Shown: positions 43,370-53,002 of the stretch, piece after piece | Numbering within the stretch: position 1 is the first letter of the stretch | Layout of the letters: every line of letters starts with the position of its first letter | Assembly (NCBI GenBank): GCA_016712525.1 | Contig: JADJQX010000007.1 | Coordinates: forward strand, 744,001 to 808,000 | Reading direction: 5' to 3' | From: Myxococcales bacterium | Lineage (GTDB): Bacteria > Myxococcota_A > Polyangia > Polyangiales > Polyangiaceae | DNA length: 64,000 bases | Position numbers and translations under genes: made by a program | Notes under the pieces: model-generated | The model's database searches: none | Told to the model about the DNA's origin: nothing | The model's input: only the letters and a program-made list of their open reading frames with translations

Positions 43370-44650
43370 TCAGCGAGGCGCGAAGGTGTTGTCGTCCTCG
43401 CCGAAGACCGCCACGAGGTGGATGCGCGAGAAGCCGCGGAGGAGGTCGTTGTACGAGCGGGGGCGCGCCTGGTCCAAGATGGCGCGGTAGAGGTCGAGGC
43501 CGGTCGCGCCGTCGTCGCCGTAGGCGGGGAGGGCGTTCGCGACCACGTCGAGGAACTTCGTGCCCTTGGGATCGGTCGCGCCGTTGACGGCGATCTTCTT
43601 GTCGTGGAGCGCGCGCCCGAGGTAGCCGAAGGTCTGGCAGCCGTTCAGGTAGAGCACCTGGTACTTGCCCTTCGCGACCTTCGTGCGCTCGGCGAGCGAG
43701 TTGACGTTCTTCCCGAGGCCGGAGTGCCCGCTGTAAACGATGAGGTCGGCCTTCTCGCTCGCGGGGCCGTAGATCGCGTCGAAATCCGCGCCCGCGGCGG
43801 CGACTTCGTTCACGAGCACCGCGCGGAAGCTCACCGTGATCTCGCGCCCGCCGACGGTCGCCTTGCCCGTCACCTCGCTCGATTTGACGACCGTGGCCGA
43901 GCGCCCCGCGTCCTTGCGGGTCGCCCCGGTGAGCGTGCCCATCGTCTTTTCGATGACGTTCTCCATCTCGCGTGCGCCTTCGTCTTGCGGCGTGTCGCTC
44001 GAGATGATGCCGAAGACCCCCACGACGTCGATCGCGCCGTCCTCGAGCATCTTGTCGTACTCGGGGTACTTGTTCGTCGTGGCGTTGGCGCTGCGGGTTA
44101 CCGTGACGGGCGCACGAACCACGTCGGCGGCCGCCGGCGTGCACCCCGAGGCCTTCGGGTTGAAGTCGTGCCAGAAGGTGTCGACCCCGTACTCGTTTTT
44201 GCCACACGTCCCGTCGTAGGTGCGGTTGAAGCGGTCGAGGGCCGTCACGTCGCGCGGGAGCACGAGCTCGTACGTGCGCGGCGTGGCGACGCTCTTCGGC
44301 CAGATCACCGGCAGCTTCGCCTTGTACGCGATGCGCTTCTTGCCCGCATCCGCCGCCGCCTCGGTGAGGCCCCCCACCTCGACGAGGCCGACCTGGCCGT
44401 TGCCACCGACGTGCGTCGTGAGGGCGCCCTGCACGTACGCGAGCTGGGCCACGATCGCGTCGCGCGCCTCGGCCGACGACGACGCGACCACCTCGGCGTC
44501 GAAGGTGAAGTCGAAGAGCTTGCCGTCGTTCGAGGTGATCGCCACGTCGGTCGTGTCCTCGGTGGGCTCCGACGTCTCTGCGGAGCAGCCCGCGGCGAAG
44601 AGACAGAGGTGCGCGGCCGCGAGGAAACCGAACGTGCGAGAGAGCTTCAT
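43370..44650 (-). CDS. lipoprotein with caspase/CHAT-like His-Cys pair
   Basis: A 426-residue protein with a lipoprotein signal (FLAAAHLCLFAAGCSAET, Cys near 22). After a beta-rich region of about 270 residues, the C-terminal third contains ADLIVYSGHSGLGKN with His309 and YQVLYLNGCQTFGYLGRAL with Cys338. The order His after one strand, then Cys after the next strand, and the NGCQTF-type context resemble the clan CD peptidase folds (caspase, gingipain, CHAT, where the site reads like SACETG). It would then be a lipid-anchored envelope protease, but the 29-residue His-Cys spacing is short and no structure was tested. It stands alone, upstream of no clear partner. Confidence 0.6.
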   Translation of the reverse strand: MKLSRTFGFLAAAHLCLFAAGCSAETSEPTEDTTDVAITSNDGKLFDFTFDAEVVASSSAEARDAIVAQLAYVQGALTTHVGGNGQVGLVEVGGLTEAAADAGKKRIAYKAKLPVIWPKSVATPRTYELVLPRDVTALDRFNRTYDGTCGKNEYGVDTFWHDFNPKASGCTPAAADVVRAPVTVTRSANATTNKYPEYDKMLEDGAIDVVGVFGIISSDTPQDEGAREMENVIEKTMGTLTGATRKDAGRSATVVKSSEVTGKATVGGREITVSFRAVLVNEVAAAGADFDAIYGPASEKADLIVYSGHSGLGKNVNSLAERTKVAKGKYQVLYLNGCQTFGYLGRALHDKKIAVNGATDPKGTKFLDVVANALPAYGDDGATGLDLYRAILDQARPRSYNDLLRGFSRIHLVAVFGEDDNTFAPR

Positions 44651-44795
44651 GGCCCCCCTCCAGCAAGTCCCGTTCCACGAGTCCTACATGTAGGCGCATC
44701 GAAAGGGCCTGGAAATACGGCGGGGCTTGGTGTCCGTGTGGATCGGGCGCGGCGCTCTCTGGATCGACGATGGCTCATCGCCGAGGCGCGGTCGA

Positions 44796-45416
44796 CTAGA
44801 GCTTCTGCCGTCCTGCGAGGGCGCGGCCCATGGTGATGGGGTCGGCGTACTCGAGATCACCGCCGTGCGGCACACCGCTCGCGATGCGCGAGAGGGTGAC
44901 GCCGAGTGGGCCGAGCTCGCGCTTCAAGAAGAGCGCGGTGGCCTCGCCGTCGACCGAAGGGGGGGTCGCCACGATCACCTCGGTGATGCCTTCGTCGCGC
45001 ACGCGCCGGAGCAGCTTGGGCACGGGGAGGTCGTCCGGCCCGATGCCTTCGAGCGGCGAGAGGAGCTTGCCGAGCACGAAGTAGCGGCCCCGCATCGTGC
45101 CGGTGCGCTCGATCGCGAAGAGATCGTGCACCCGCCCCACGACGCAGAGGAGGGTCCCGTCGCGGCGCGTGTCCGCGCACACGGCGCACGTGCGCTCCTG
45201 TCCGAGCGGCGCGCCCTCGGGAGACTCGGCGAGGTTGCCGCAGCGGGCGCACGGGCCGACCACGTCGGGGAGCGCGCCGAGCTCGCGCCCGAGCTCGTGG
45301 AGGACCTCGGGATCTTGGCCGAGGAGATGGAGGACGTAACGATTGGCGGTCTTCTCGCCGACGCCAGGGAGGCGCGTGAGGAGCTGGGCGATGCGGCGTA
45401 CGCGGGGAGGGAGCAT
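44796..45416 (-). CDS. recR: recombination protein RecR
   Basis: A 206-residue RecR with the N-terminal HhH (LLTRLPGVGEKTANRYVLHLL), the four-Cys zinc finger (CARCGNL and CAVCADTRRD) and a Toprim domain (LLCVVGRVHDLFAIERTG, with EVIVATPPSVDGEATALFL). It acts in RecFOR gap repair. It lies after ybaB and dnaX in the widely conserved dnaX-ybaB-recR order. ATG 45416 fits the usual length of about 200. Confidence 0.97.
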   Translation of the reverse strand: MLPPRVRRIAQLLTRLPGVGEKTANRYVLHLLGQDPEVLHELGRELGALPDVVGPCARCGNLAESPEGAPLGQERTCAVCADTRRDGTLLCVVGRVHDLFAIERTGTMRGRYFVLGKLLSPLEGIGPDDLPVPKLLRRVRDEGITEVIVATPPSVDGEATALFLKRELGPLGVTLSRIASGVPHGGDLEYADPITMGRALAGRQKL

Positions 45417-45481
45417 CGGGGCTCTTCGGCCGGCTCGGACCCCGCGACGGCGCGCGGAGCACGAGCGGCCGCGAGGTCAGA

Positions 45482-45802
45482 TCAGGTGAGGCCCGGGATC
45501 TTCACGCCGCCGGTGACCTTCTCGAGCTCGGCCGCCATGGCCTTGTCGGCGGCGTCGGTCGCGCCGTTCACCGCGGCGACCACGGCGTCGAGCGTGAGCT
45601 CGAGGCCCTCGCTCTTCAGGAACTCGGGATCGACCTCGATGCGGGCGACCTTGCCGCCGTAGGTCGCGGTCGCTTTGACCTTGTCGCCGGCCGAGCCGAA
45701 CACGACCTCTTTGTCTTTGAGCTCCTCTTTGGTCTGGTCGATCTTGCGCTGGATGCGCGCCGCCTGACGCATGAGCTCGGTCATTCCACCACGAAAATTC
45801 AT
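45482..45802 (-). CDS. ybaB: YbaB/EbfC nucleoid-associated protein
   Basis: A 106-residue member of the YbaB/EbfC family that binds DNA as a dimer. It starts FRGGMTELMRQAARIQRKID, has the conserved VEVDPE-like segment (ARIEVDPEFLKS) and ends near KVTGGVKIPGL. It sits between dnaX and recR, 22 bases after dnaX, as in many genomes. Confidence 0.93.
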   Translation of the reverse strand: MNFRGGMTELMRQAARIQRKIDQTKEELKDKEVVFGSAGDKVKATATYGGKVARIEVDPEFLKSEGLELTLDAVVAAVNGATDAADKAMAAELEKVTGGVKIPGLT

Positions 45803-45824
45803 AACGATCCTCGATTCTTGAGAG

Positions 45825-47891
45825 TCAGTTGTCTGCGGCTTGGGGGAGCCTCACGTCGCGGAGCTCGGCGTCGAACAGGGCGATCGCCTTCTTGACGAGC
45901 GGGTGCTCGCGCACGGCCTCGCGGGCCTTCTCGAGCGCGATGCGCCGGGCTTCGGCGTCGAGCGCGGCGATCGACATCGGAATCTGCTCGGGCGGTGTCT
46001 CGGTGTCGAGCACGAACGTGCAGGCCTCTCCGAGCACCTTGACGGCCGCGCGCGCGAGCACCGGCGCGTGCTCTTCGAGCCCGAGCTGCACCACGGCGAA
46101 CGAGTCGGTCTCGTAGGCGAGCACGATGCGCTCGGACGTGGCCTCGAGGGGCCCGCCGTGCTCGAGGTACGCCGCGAGGGCCGCGTTCTCTTCACGAATG
46201 ACCGAGACGAACCCGCGCACCGTCGCGACGAGGGCCGCGTCGGCCCGGACGTGGCGCGCCACGATCGGCGTCTGCGGCTGCGGGACCAGCTCGAGCCCCT
46301 GGGCCTCGGTGGGCTCCTCGGCGAAGTCGGCCGGCATGAACGACGAGAAGTCGACGGCCTCGGTGCGGCGGGCCGCCGCCTGCGGCATACGGAGCACGCG
46401 CGCCGGAGGTCGCGTGGCGCGCGGCTCGGGCTCTTCTCTCGGGGCCTCACCGGGCCATGGAAACTCCGGGGGCGCGGCCTCGGCGCGGGGCTCGGCGCGG
46501 AGGGCGGTCGGGTGAGGCACGACGTTGCCTTCGCGCATGGCTTCGGCGGCGGCGGGGCGAGGCTCGTCGAGCACGGCGCGCGGGCCACGCGGGGCAGGGG
46601 ACTCGGTGTCGAGCGACGAGGCCGGATCGAACCTCGGCGCCTCGCGACGTGGCTTGGGCGCGCCACCACCACCACCGCCACCACCTCCCGGCGAAGGGGG
46701 CGGCGCTCCACCCGAGAGACGGCGCTCGAGCTCGCCGAGGCGCACGAGCAGCTCGTCGATCGGCAGGAGCGCGGCGCGGCGGGTGAGGCGCACGAGCGTG
46801 ACCTCGAACGCGGCCCTCGGGTACGCGCTCTTGGCGATCTCGTCGAAGCTCCGCGAAAAGCCCTGGTAGAGCCGGACGAGGTCGTCGAGGCTCGCCCCGC
46901 GCGCGATCGTGCACACGTCCTCGCGCTCCTCGTCGGACAGGTCGAGCAGGCGCGTCCACGAGGTGTCGTCGGCACCGTCGTTCGTGCGGGCTACCACGAG
47001 GTCCCGAAGGTGATGCAGGAAGTCCCGCGCGAAATGCACGAGATCGAAGCCTTGTTCGGCCACGCGGAGCAGCACGTCGAGCGCGTGAGGCGCGTCTCCC
47101 GACACGACCGCGCGGGAGAGCTCGTAAAGGACCGCGTGCGACGCGACCCCGAGCACGCGCGTCACCGTCTCTTCGGTGAGCACCGCGTCGCCGTAGGCGA
47201 GCACCTGGTCGAGCAGGCTCATCGCGTCGCGCATCGAGCCGGCGGCCTCGCGCGCGAGGATCGAGAGCGCCTTCGGCTCCGCTTGGAGGCCTTCGCGCGA
47301 GAGCACGTCGGTGAGGCGCGCGTGCACGATCTGCGTGGGAATGAGCTTGAAATCGTACCGCTGGCAGCGCGAGAGAATCGTTACCGGAACTTTATGGACC
47401 TCGGTCGTCGCGAAGATGAACTTCACGTGCGGCGGCGGCTCCTCCAAGGTCTTCAGGAACGCGTTCCACGCCGCGTTCGAGAGCATGTGGACCTCGTCCA
47501 CGATGTAGATCTTGAAGCGGTCGCGCGCGGGGCGGAAGGCGAGGCCCTCCTGCAGGCGGCGGACCTCGTCGACGCCGTTGTAGCTCGCGGCGTCGATCTC
47601 CTGGACGTCCATGTCGACGCCCTTCGCGATCTCTTGGCAGGCGGAGCAGACTTGGCAGGGCGTGGCCGTGGGGCCCTTCGCTTGCCCGTCGGCGCCGAGG
47701 CAGTTCAGGCACTTCGCGAGGAGGCGGGCGCTCGTGGTCTTGCCGACGCCGCGGACCCCGGTGAAGAGGAACGCGTGGGCGACCCGGTCTTGGGCGATCG
47801 CGTTCGCCAACGTGCGCGCGACGTGACCTTGCCCGACGAGGTCCTCGAACGACTGCGGACGGTACTTGCGCGCGAGGACGAGGTAGCTCAC
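45825..47891 (-). CDS. dnaX: DNA polymerase III subunits gamma/tau
   Basis: A 688-residue clamp-loader ATPase. It starts YLVLARKYRPQSFEDLVGQ, has Walker A GVRGVGKTTSARLLA, a four-Cys zinc module (CLNC then CQVCSACQ), the DEVHMLS box, ATTEVHKVPVTILSRCQRY (sensor 1 and arginine finger region) and a domain III. A Pro/Gly-rich linker with nine consecutive Gly separates the core from the tau C-terminal part. GTG at 47891 is the only fitting start. The gamma form could arise by frameshifting; no clear slippery site was recognised here. Confidence 0.95.
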   Translation of the reverse strand: MSYLVLARKYRPQSFEDLVGQGHVARTLANAIAQDRVAHAFLFTGVRGVGKTTSARLLAKCLNCLGADGQAKGPTATPCQVCSACQEIAKGVDMDVQEIDAASYNGVDEVRRLQEGLAFRPARDRFKIYIVDEVHMLSNAAWNAFLKTLEEPPPHVKFIFATTEVHKVPVTILSRCQRYDFKLIPTQIVHARLTDVLSREGLQAEPKALSILAREAAGSMRDAMSLLDQVLAYGDAVLTEETVTRVLGVASHAVLYELSRAVVSGDAPHALDVLLRVAEQGFDLVHFARDFLHHLRDLVVARTNDGADDTSWTRLLDLSDEEREDVCTIARGASLDDLVRLYQGFSRSFDEIAKSAYPRAAFEVTLVRLTRRAALLPIDELLVRLGELERRLSGGAPPPSPGGGGGGGGGAPKPRREAPRFDPASSLDTESPAPRGPRAVLDEPRPAAAEAMREGNVVPHPTALRAEPRAEAAPPEFPWPGEAPREEPEPRATRPPARVLRMPQAAARRTEAVDFSSFMPADFAEEPTEAQGLELVPQPQTPIVARHVRADAALVATVRGFVSVIREENAALAAYLEHGGPLEATSERIVLAYETDSFAVVQLGLEEHAPVLARAAVKVLGEACTFVLDTETPPEQIPMSIAALDAEARRIALEKAREAVREHPLVKKAIALFDAELRDVRLPQAADN

Positions 47892-47967
47892 GCCGACCTT
47901 TTACCATGCCTCGTACGCGGGCACAGCTCGGATCCCCGGCCGGCTCCCACGAGCCCCGAAACGCGCA

Positions 47968-47994
47968 CGAGGCGCCCCGGGGAGAGGCGCCTCG
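47968..47994 (-). terminator. stem-loop after etfA, possible weak terminator
   Basis: A nine-base perfect stem (CGAGGCGCC at 47968-47976 with GGCGCCTCG at 47986-47994) with a nine-base loop lies 28 bases past the etfA stop. On the minus strand no T-run follows (TGCGCGTTTCGG), so it is a weak or Rho-assisted signal. Confidence 0.4.
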
Positions 47995-48021
47995 CGGCTC
48001 ACGACCGAACGCGGTCGGGTG

Positions 48022-48990
<969 letters not shown>

Positions 48991-49055
48991 GGGGTAGACC
49001 TCGAAAACTTGGGTGAAATCTTGTGGTTAGCCACGGCGCTAGGGCGCGGCGGCGC

Positions 49056-49880
49056 TCAGACGACCTTCGCTTCGGTCTTGAGGCGCGTGACGAGCTCGGC
49101 GACGTCCTTCACCTTCACGCCGGCCTTGCGGGCGGGCGGGGGCTCGTAGTCGAGGTACTGGATCTTGAGGGCGGCGTCGCCCGTGAGGTCGGCGAGCTTC
49201 ACCTCGGCGAGCGGCTTCTTCTTCGCGGCCATGATGGCCATGAGCGCGGCGAAGCGGACACCCTCGGGGTACGCGTGGGTCGCGGGCGTGTGCACACCCT
49301 TCACGCTCTTCGGCGCGACGATGCGGAGGTCGACCGAGACGACCGCGGGGAGCTCGACCTTGAGCTTGATGGTGCCGCCGTCGACCTCGCGGCCCACGAT
49401 GAGGGCCTTGTCGCCTTCGGACTCGATCGTGCCGGCGAACGTGGCCTGGGGCCAGCCGAGGTACTCGGCGAGCTGCTGGGCGACCTGACCGGAGTCGCCG
49501 TCGACGGCCTGCTTGCCGCAGAGGACGAGGTCGGGCTTCTCTTTCTCGACGAGGGCCTTGAGGGCCCGCGCGACGACGTCGCCGTCGATGGTCTCGTCGC
49601 CGGTGTCGACGCGGATGGCGCGGTCGGCGCCGGTGCCGAGCATGGCGCGGAGGGTGGTCTCGCAGTCCTTCGGGCCGAACGTGACGACCACGACCTCGCC
49701 CATGCGGGCCTTCGGGTTCGTGCCGTTCTCGGTCAAGCGGAGGGCCGTCTCGACCGCGTACTCGTCGAACGGGTTCGGCTTCCACTCGAGGCCCGTCGTC
49801 ACGAGCTTGCCGGCGTTGACCTTCACTTTGTTCGCGTTGTCCGGGTCGGCGACGCGCTTCAGCGGGACGAGAATCTTCAC
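49056..49880 (-). CDS. etfB: electron transfer flavoprotein beta subunit
   Basis: A 274-residue ETF beta subunit: KILVPLKRVADPDN at the N-terminus, NPFDEYAVETALRL, LVLCGKQAVDGDSGQVAQQL and a C-terminal tail with KVKDVAELVTRLK. GTG at 49880 is chosen because an excellent AAAAGGAG ribosome binding site lies about seven bases upstream; a longer in-frame extension would place that site inside the gene. It heads etfB-etfA and is divergent from nadB. Confidence 0.95.
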   Translation of the reverse strand: MKILVPLKRVADPDNANKVKVNAGKLVTTGLEWKPNPFDEYAVETALRLTENGTNPKARMGEVVVVTFGPKDCETTLRAMLGTGADRAIRVDTGDETIDGDVVARALKALVEKEKPDLVLCGKQAVDGDSGQVAQQLAEYLGWPQATFAGTIESEGDKALIVGREVDGGTIKLKVELPAVVSVDLRIVAPKSVKGVHTPATHAYPEGVRFAALMAIMAAKKKPLAEVKLADLTGDAALKIQYLDYEPPPARKAGVKVKDVAELVTRLKTEAKVV

Positions 49881-49950
49881 GGTCGGCTCCTTTTTCGTGT
49901 GGCTCGCGGGCACCGCCTCGAGGCGTGCGTGCGAATGAATGGCGATTCAG

Positions 49951-49979
49951 TCAGTAAGGGAACCGAGGCCTCGTGTCAA
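49951..49979 (-). promoter_or_regulatory. probable promoter for etfB-etfA with palindromic spacer
   Basis: On the minus strand TTGACA at 49979-49974 is followed after 17 bases by TACTGA at 49956-49951. The spacer contains the perfect ten-base palindrome CGAGGCCTCG, where a regulator could bind. The start codon is about 70 bases downstream. Confidence 0.45.
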
Positions 49980-50085
49980 CGGGCCACCCGGTGAAATGGG
50001 TGCGCACCGGTCGCCCGCGGGGCGCTCGAATTTTCGCGAGGCGTGCGTCCAACTTCGGGAGGTTCCGAGCTAAGCTCCGCCCGCC

Positions 50086-51738
50086 ATGGCAGAAACGTGC
50101 GATTTTTTGGTGATCGGCAGCGGCATCGCCGGCCTCTCGTTCGCCCTCGAGGCCTCCGAGGTGGGTGACGTCGTGCTCGTGACCAAGCGCGCGGCCTCCG
50201 ACTCGAACACGCAGTGGGCTCAAGGCGGCATCGCGGCCGTGCTCGGGGAGGGCGACACCTTCGAGGCGCACATCCGCGACACGCTGGTCGCCGGCGCGGG
50301 CCTCTCGCACGAGCGTGTGGTCGAGATCTGCGTCAAAGAGGGCCCCGACCGCATCCGCATGCTCGACGCCGTGGGCGCGCGCTTCGACCACGCGCACGAC
50401 GCGACCGACAAGGACGACGCGAAGGCGGGCGAGGGGCACGCCGACTACGATCTCCACCTCGAAGGAGGCCACTCGGCCCGCCGCATCGCGCACGCCGGCG
50501 ACATGACCGGGCGCGAGATCGAGCGGGCTCTCCTCGAGGCGGTGCGGGCGAAGCCGAACGTCCGCATCCTCGAGGAGCACATGGCCGTCGACCTCATCAC
50601 GCTCGCCAAATTCGGCGGGCCCGAGGTGTGCGCCGGCGCCTACGTGCTCGACGTCGCGGCCGGCAAGGTGAGCACCGTGCTCGGGCGCGCGACGGTGCTC
50701 GCGTCGGGCGGGGCCGGCAAGGTGTACCTCTATACGACGAACCCCGACGTCGCGACCGGCGATGGTGTGGCCATGGCGTACCGGGCCGGCGCCGAGGTCG
50801 CCAACATGGAATTTTACCAGTTCCACCCGACCGCGCTCTACAACCCGGCCGCCAAGAGCTTCCTCATCAGCGAGGCGCTGCGCGGGGAGGGCGCCATCTT
50901 GCGCCGGCTCGACGGCACGCCCTTCATGGCGGAGTACGACGCCCGCAAGGAGCTCGCCCCGCGCGACATCGTCGCCCGCGCGATCGACCACGAGATGAAG
51001 CGCTCGGGCGCCGACCACGTGTGGCTCGACATCACGCACCTCGAGGCCGAGGTGGTGCGCGAGCGCTTCCCGGGCATCCACGCCGAGTGCCTGCGGTTCG
51101 GCATCGACATCACGAAGGACAAAATCCCGGTCGTCCCCGCGGCGCACTACATGTGCGGTGGTGTCTCGACGGACCTCGAGGGCCGCACGACCATCCCGGG
51201 GCTCTGGGCCATCGGCGAGTGCGCGCACACCGGGCTCCACGGGGCGAACCGCCTCGCGTCGAACTCGCTGCTCGAGGGGGTCGTGTTCGCGCACAGGGCC
51301 GCGCGCGCCCTCCGCGACGAGGCGACGCGCGACAAGAAGCCGTTCCCGACCGTGCCCGACTGGGACGTGGGCCGCGCCGCCCCGAGCGACGAGGCCGTCA
51401 TCGTCAGCCAGAGCTGGGACGAGCTCCGACGGCTCATGTGGAACTACGTCGGTATCGTGCGCAACGACAAGCGCCTCCGCCGCGCCGCGCGCCGCATCGC
51501 CCTGCTCCAAGAAGAGATCGCCGAGTACTACTGGGAGCACTTCGTCACGCGCGACTTGCTCGAGCTCCGGAACATCGCCACGGTCGCCGAGCTCGTCGTC
51601 GCGTGCGCCCAGGCCCGCAAAGAGAGCCGCGGCCTCCACTTCACGACCGACTACCCCGAGCTCGACACGAAGCTCGTGCGCACGGTCGTCAAGCGTGGGG
51701 TCCCGGCCCATCCGGTCCCCCTCGCGGCGGGCACGTGA
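50086..51738 (+). CDS. nadB: L-aspartate oxidase
   Basis: A 550-residue flavoprotein oxidising L-aspartate to iminoaspartate in NAD synthesis. FAD-binding GSGIAGLSFALEA at the N-terminus, TQWAQGGIAAVLGEGD, EFYQFHPTALY, the active-site region AHYMCGGVSTDLEGRTTIPG and GLWAIGECAHTGLHGANRLA with SNSLLEG are typical. ATG 50086 begins the FAD strand. nadA and nadC are not in the window. A CPBP-like membrane protein gene begins one base after its stop. Confidence 0.95.
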   Translation: MAETCDFLVIGSGIAGLSFALEASEVGDVVLVTKRAASDSNTQWAQGGIAAVLGEGDTFEAHIRDTLVAGAGLSHERVVEICVKEGPDRIRMLDAVGARFDHAHDATDKDDAKAGEGHADYDLHLEGGHSARRIAHAGDMTGREIERALLEAVRAKPNVRILEEHMAVDLITLAKFGGPEVCAGAYVLDVAAGKVSTVLGRATVLASGGAGKVYLYTTNPDVATGDGVAMAYRAGAEVANMEFYQFHPTALYNPAAKSFLISEALRGEGAILRRLDGTPFMAEYDARKELAPRDIVARAIDHEMKRSGADHVWLDITHLEAEVVRERFPGIHAECLRFGIDITKDKIPVVPAAHYMCGGVSTDLEGRTTIPGLWAIGECAHTGLHGANRLASNSLLEGVVFAHRAARALRDEATRDKKPFPTVPDWDVGRAAPSDEAVIVSQSWDELRRLMWNYVGIVRNDKRLRRAARRIALLQEEIAEYYWEHFVTRDLLELRNIATVAELVVACAQARKESRGLHFTTDYPELDTKLVRTVVKRGVPAHPVPLAAGT

Positions 51739-51739
51739 C

Positions 51740-52534
51740 ATGTCCGACGACGACGACGACGACAAGTCGAGCCGGGGGCTCTCCTACCTCGGCGCTCTCG
51801 GGTGGACGTTCGCCCTCTCGGGGCTGACCGAGCTCGTGGCCCTCGTGGGGTCGGCGCTACGCCCCGGCGGTGGCATCGACACGGGCACGATCGCCTTCGC
51901 GATCACGGCCGCCACCCTCGGGGTCGTCCTCGGGATGGCGCGCGTGCACGCGCCCGACGACCCCCTCTCGGACCTCTTCGGGGCCAAGCCCACGGCGCCG
52001 ATTCTCCTCGTCCTTTCGGTGATTTGTGGGGTGTCGATCGTCTTCGCGGTGAGCGAGATCGACGCGACCATCGCGGACAAGCTCCCACTCGACGAGGAGA
52101 CACGTGCGTTCTTCGCGACGGACACGCTCTCCCAGAAGGTGAGGCTCTCGGCGCTGGCGATCGCCGTCGCCGTGTCGCAAGAGGTGTTCTTTCGCGGCGC
52201 CCTCTTCGGCCTGCTCGAGCGCGACAAGCCCCGAAGCATGGTGGTCTTCGTCACGACCGTGCTCGCCGTGTTTCCGCCGAGCTCGCACCAGCTCGTGTCG
52301 GGCTTCTTGCTCGCCGCGATCGCGGGGCACCTCCGCGGTCTGTCACGATCGCTCTGGCCGGCCCTCGGCCTTCGCCTGGGCTTCGCGGGCGTGCTCGTGT
52401 GGGCCACGCTCACCGGGCACGAAGACCTCAAGGTGCCGCGGCTCACCCAGGGCCTCGCGGCGCTGGCCGCTGTCGTGTGCCTCGCTGTCTTCGTGGTCGT
52501 CTCGCGTGGCATCACGCGCAGCCGGCTCCGCTGA
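51740..52534 (+). CDS. CPBP-family (CAAX-protease-like) membrane protein, degenerate active site
   Basis: A 264-residue protein with about seven membrane segments and an acidic start (MSDDDDDDKSSRG). The CPBP region reads AVSQEVFFRGALFG, so the first Glu of the EExxxR motif is Gln147, with Glu148 and Arg152 kept. The second motif (PPSSHQLVSGF) keeps one His, while the third position, usually a His in LHALNN-like sequence, reads LRLGFAG. With two key positions changed it may be inactive as a peptidase and act as a scaffold. ATG 51740 lies one base after nadB, suggesting co-transcription. Confidence 0.7.
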   Translation: MSDDDDDDKSSRGLSYLGALGWTFALSGLTELVALVGSALRPGGGIDTGTIAFAITAATLGVVLGMARVHAPDDPLSDLFGAKPTAPILLVLSVICGVSIVFAVSEIDATIADKLPLDEETRAFFATDTLSQKVRLSALAIAVAVSQEVFFRGALFGLLERDKPRSMVVFVTTVLAVFPPSSHQLVSGFLLAAIAGHLRGLSRSLWPALGLRLGFAGVLVWATLTGHEDLKVPRLTQGLAALAAVVCLAVFVVVSRGITRSRLR

Positions 52535-52568
52535 CGTCGCCTCGGGGCACACGCCGAAGAGTCCCAGG

Positions 52569-52890
52569 GAGAACCGTCCTGGCGGAGAACCGTCCGGCGG
52601 AGAACCGTCCGACGTTGGCGGAGAACCGTCCTGGCGGAGAACCGTCCGACGTTGACGCCAAGTCCGCGAAAGTTGGAGAACCGTCCGACGTTGACGCCAA
52701 GTCCGCGAAAGTTGGTTCAACGGTGGCGGGGAGAACCGTCCGACGTTGGAACGGTGGCGGGGAGAACCGTCCGACGTTGGCGCCAAGTCCGCGAAAGCTG
52801 GTTCAACGGCGCGACGCGCACGTGGCCAGGCGACAGGGAGAACTGTCCGACGTTGGCCCCAAGTCCGCGAAAGTCGATTCGGCGGTGCGA
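52569..52890. repeat. repeat array A, left of the transposase
   Basis: The non-coding stretch 52535-53002 carries nine copies of an 11-base motif, eight GAGAACCGTCC and one GAGAACTGTCC, starting at 52569, 52585, 52600, 52621, 52637, 52676, 52731, 52762 and 52838. Full copies continue with GACGTTGGCGCCAAGTCCGC; others are shortened to 15-21 base periods. The centre TTGGCGCCAA is a perfect palindrome. Read on the opposite strand, the core matches array B at about 25 of 29 positions. The rest of the stretch (52891-53002) holds no gene that I can see. Confidence 0.85.
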
Positions 52891-53002
52891 CGCATACGTG
52901 GCCAGGCCACCCCGAAAAGTGGCCCGGGCCAGGTCCAACGGCGTTCTCTATCAATGATTTCAACTGCTTCGCATTGGCGCGAGGACTGCAAGGGGGGACG
53001 CC

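Noticed and set aside
52569..52890. Possible CRISPR array
   Set aside because: Spacing is irregular, there are no unique spacers of equal length, and no cas genes are present; palindromic REP-like repeats fit better.
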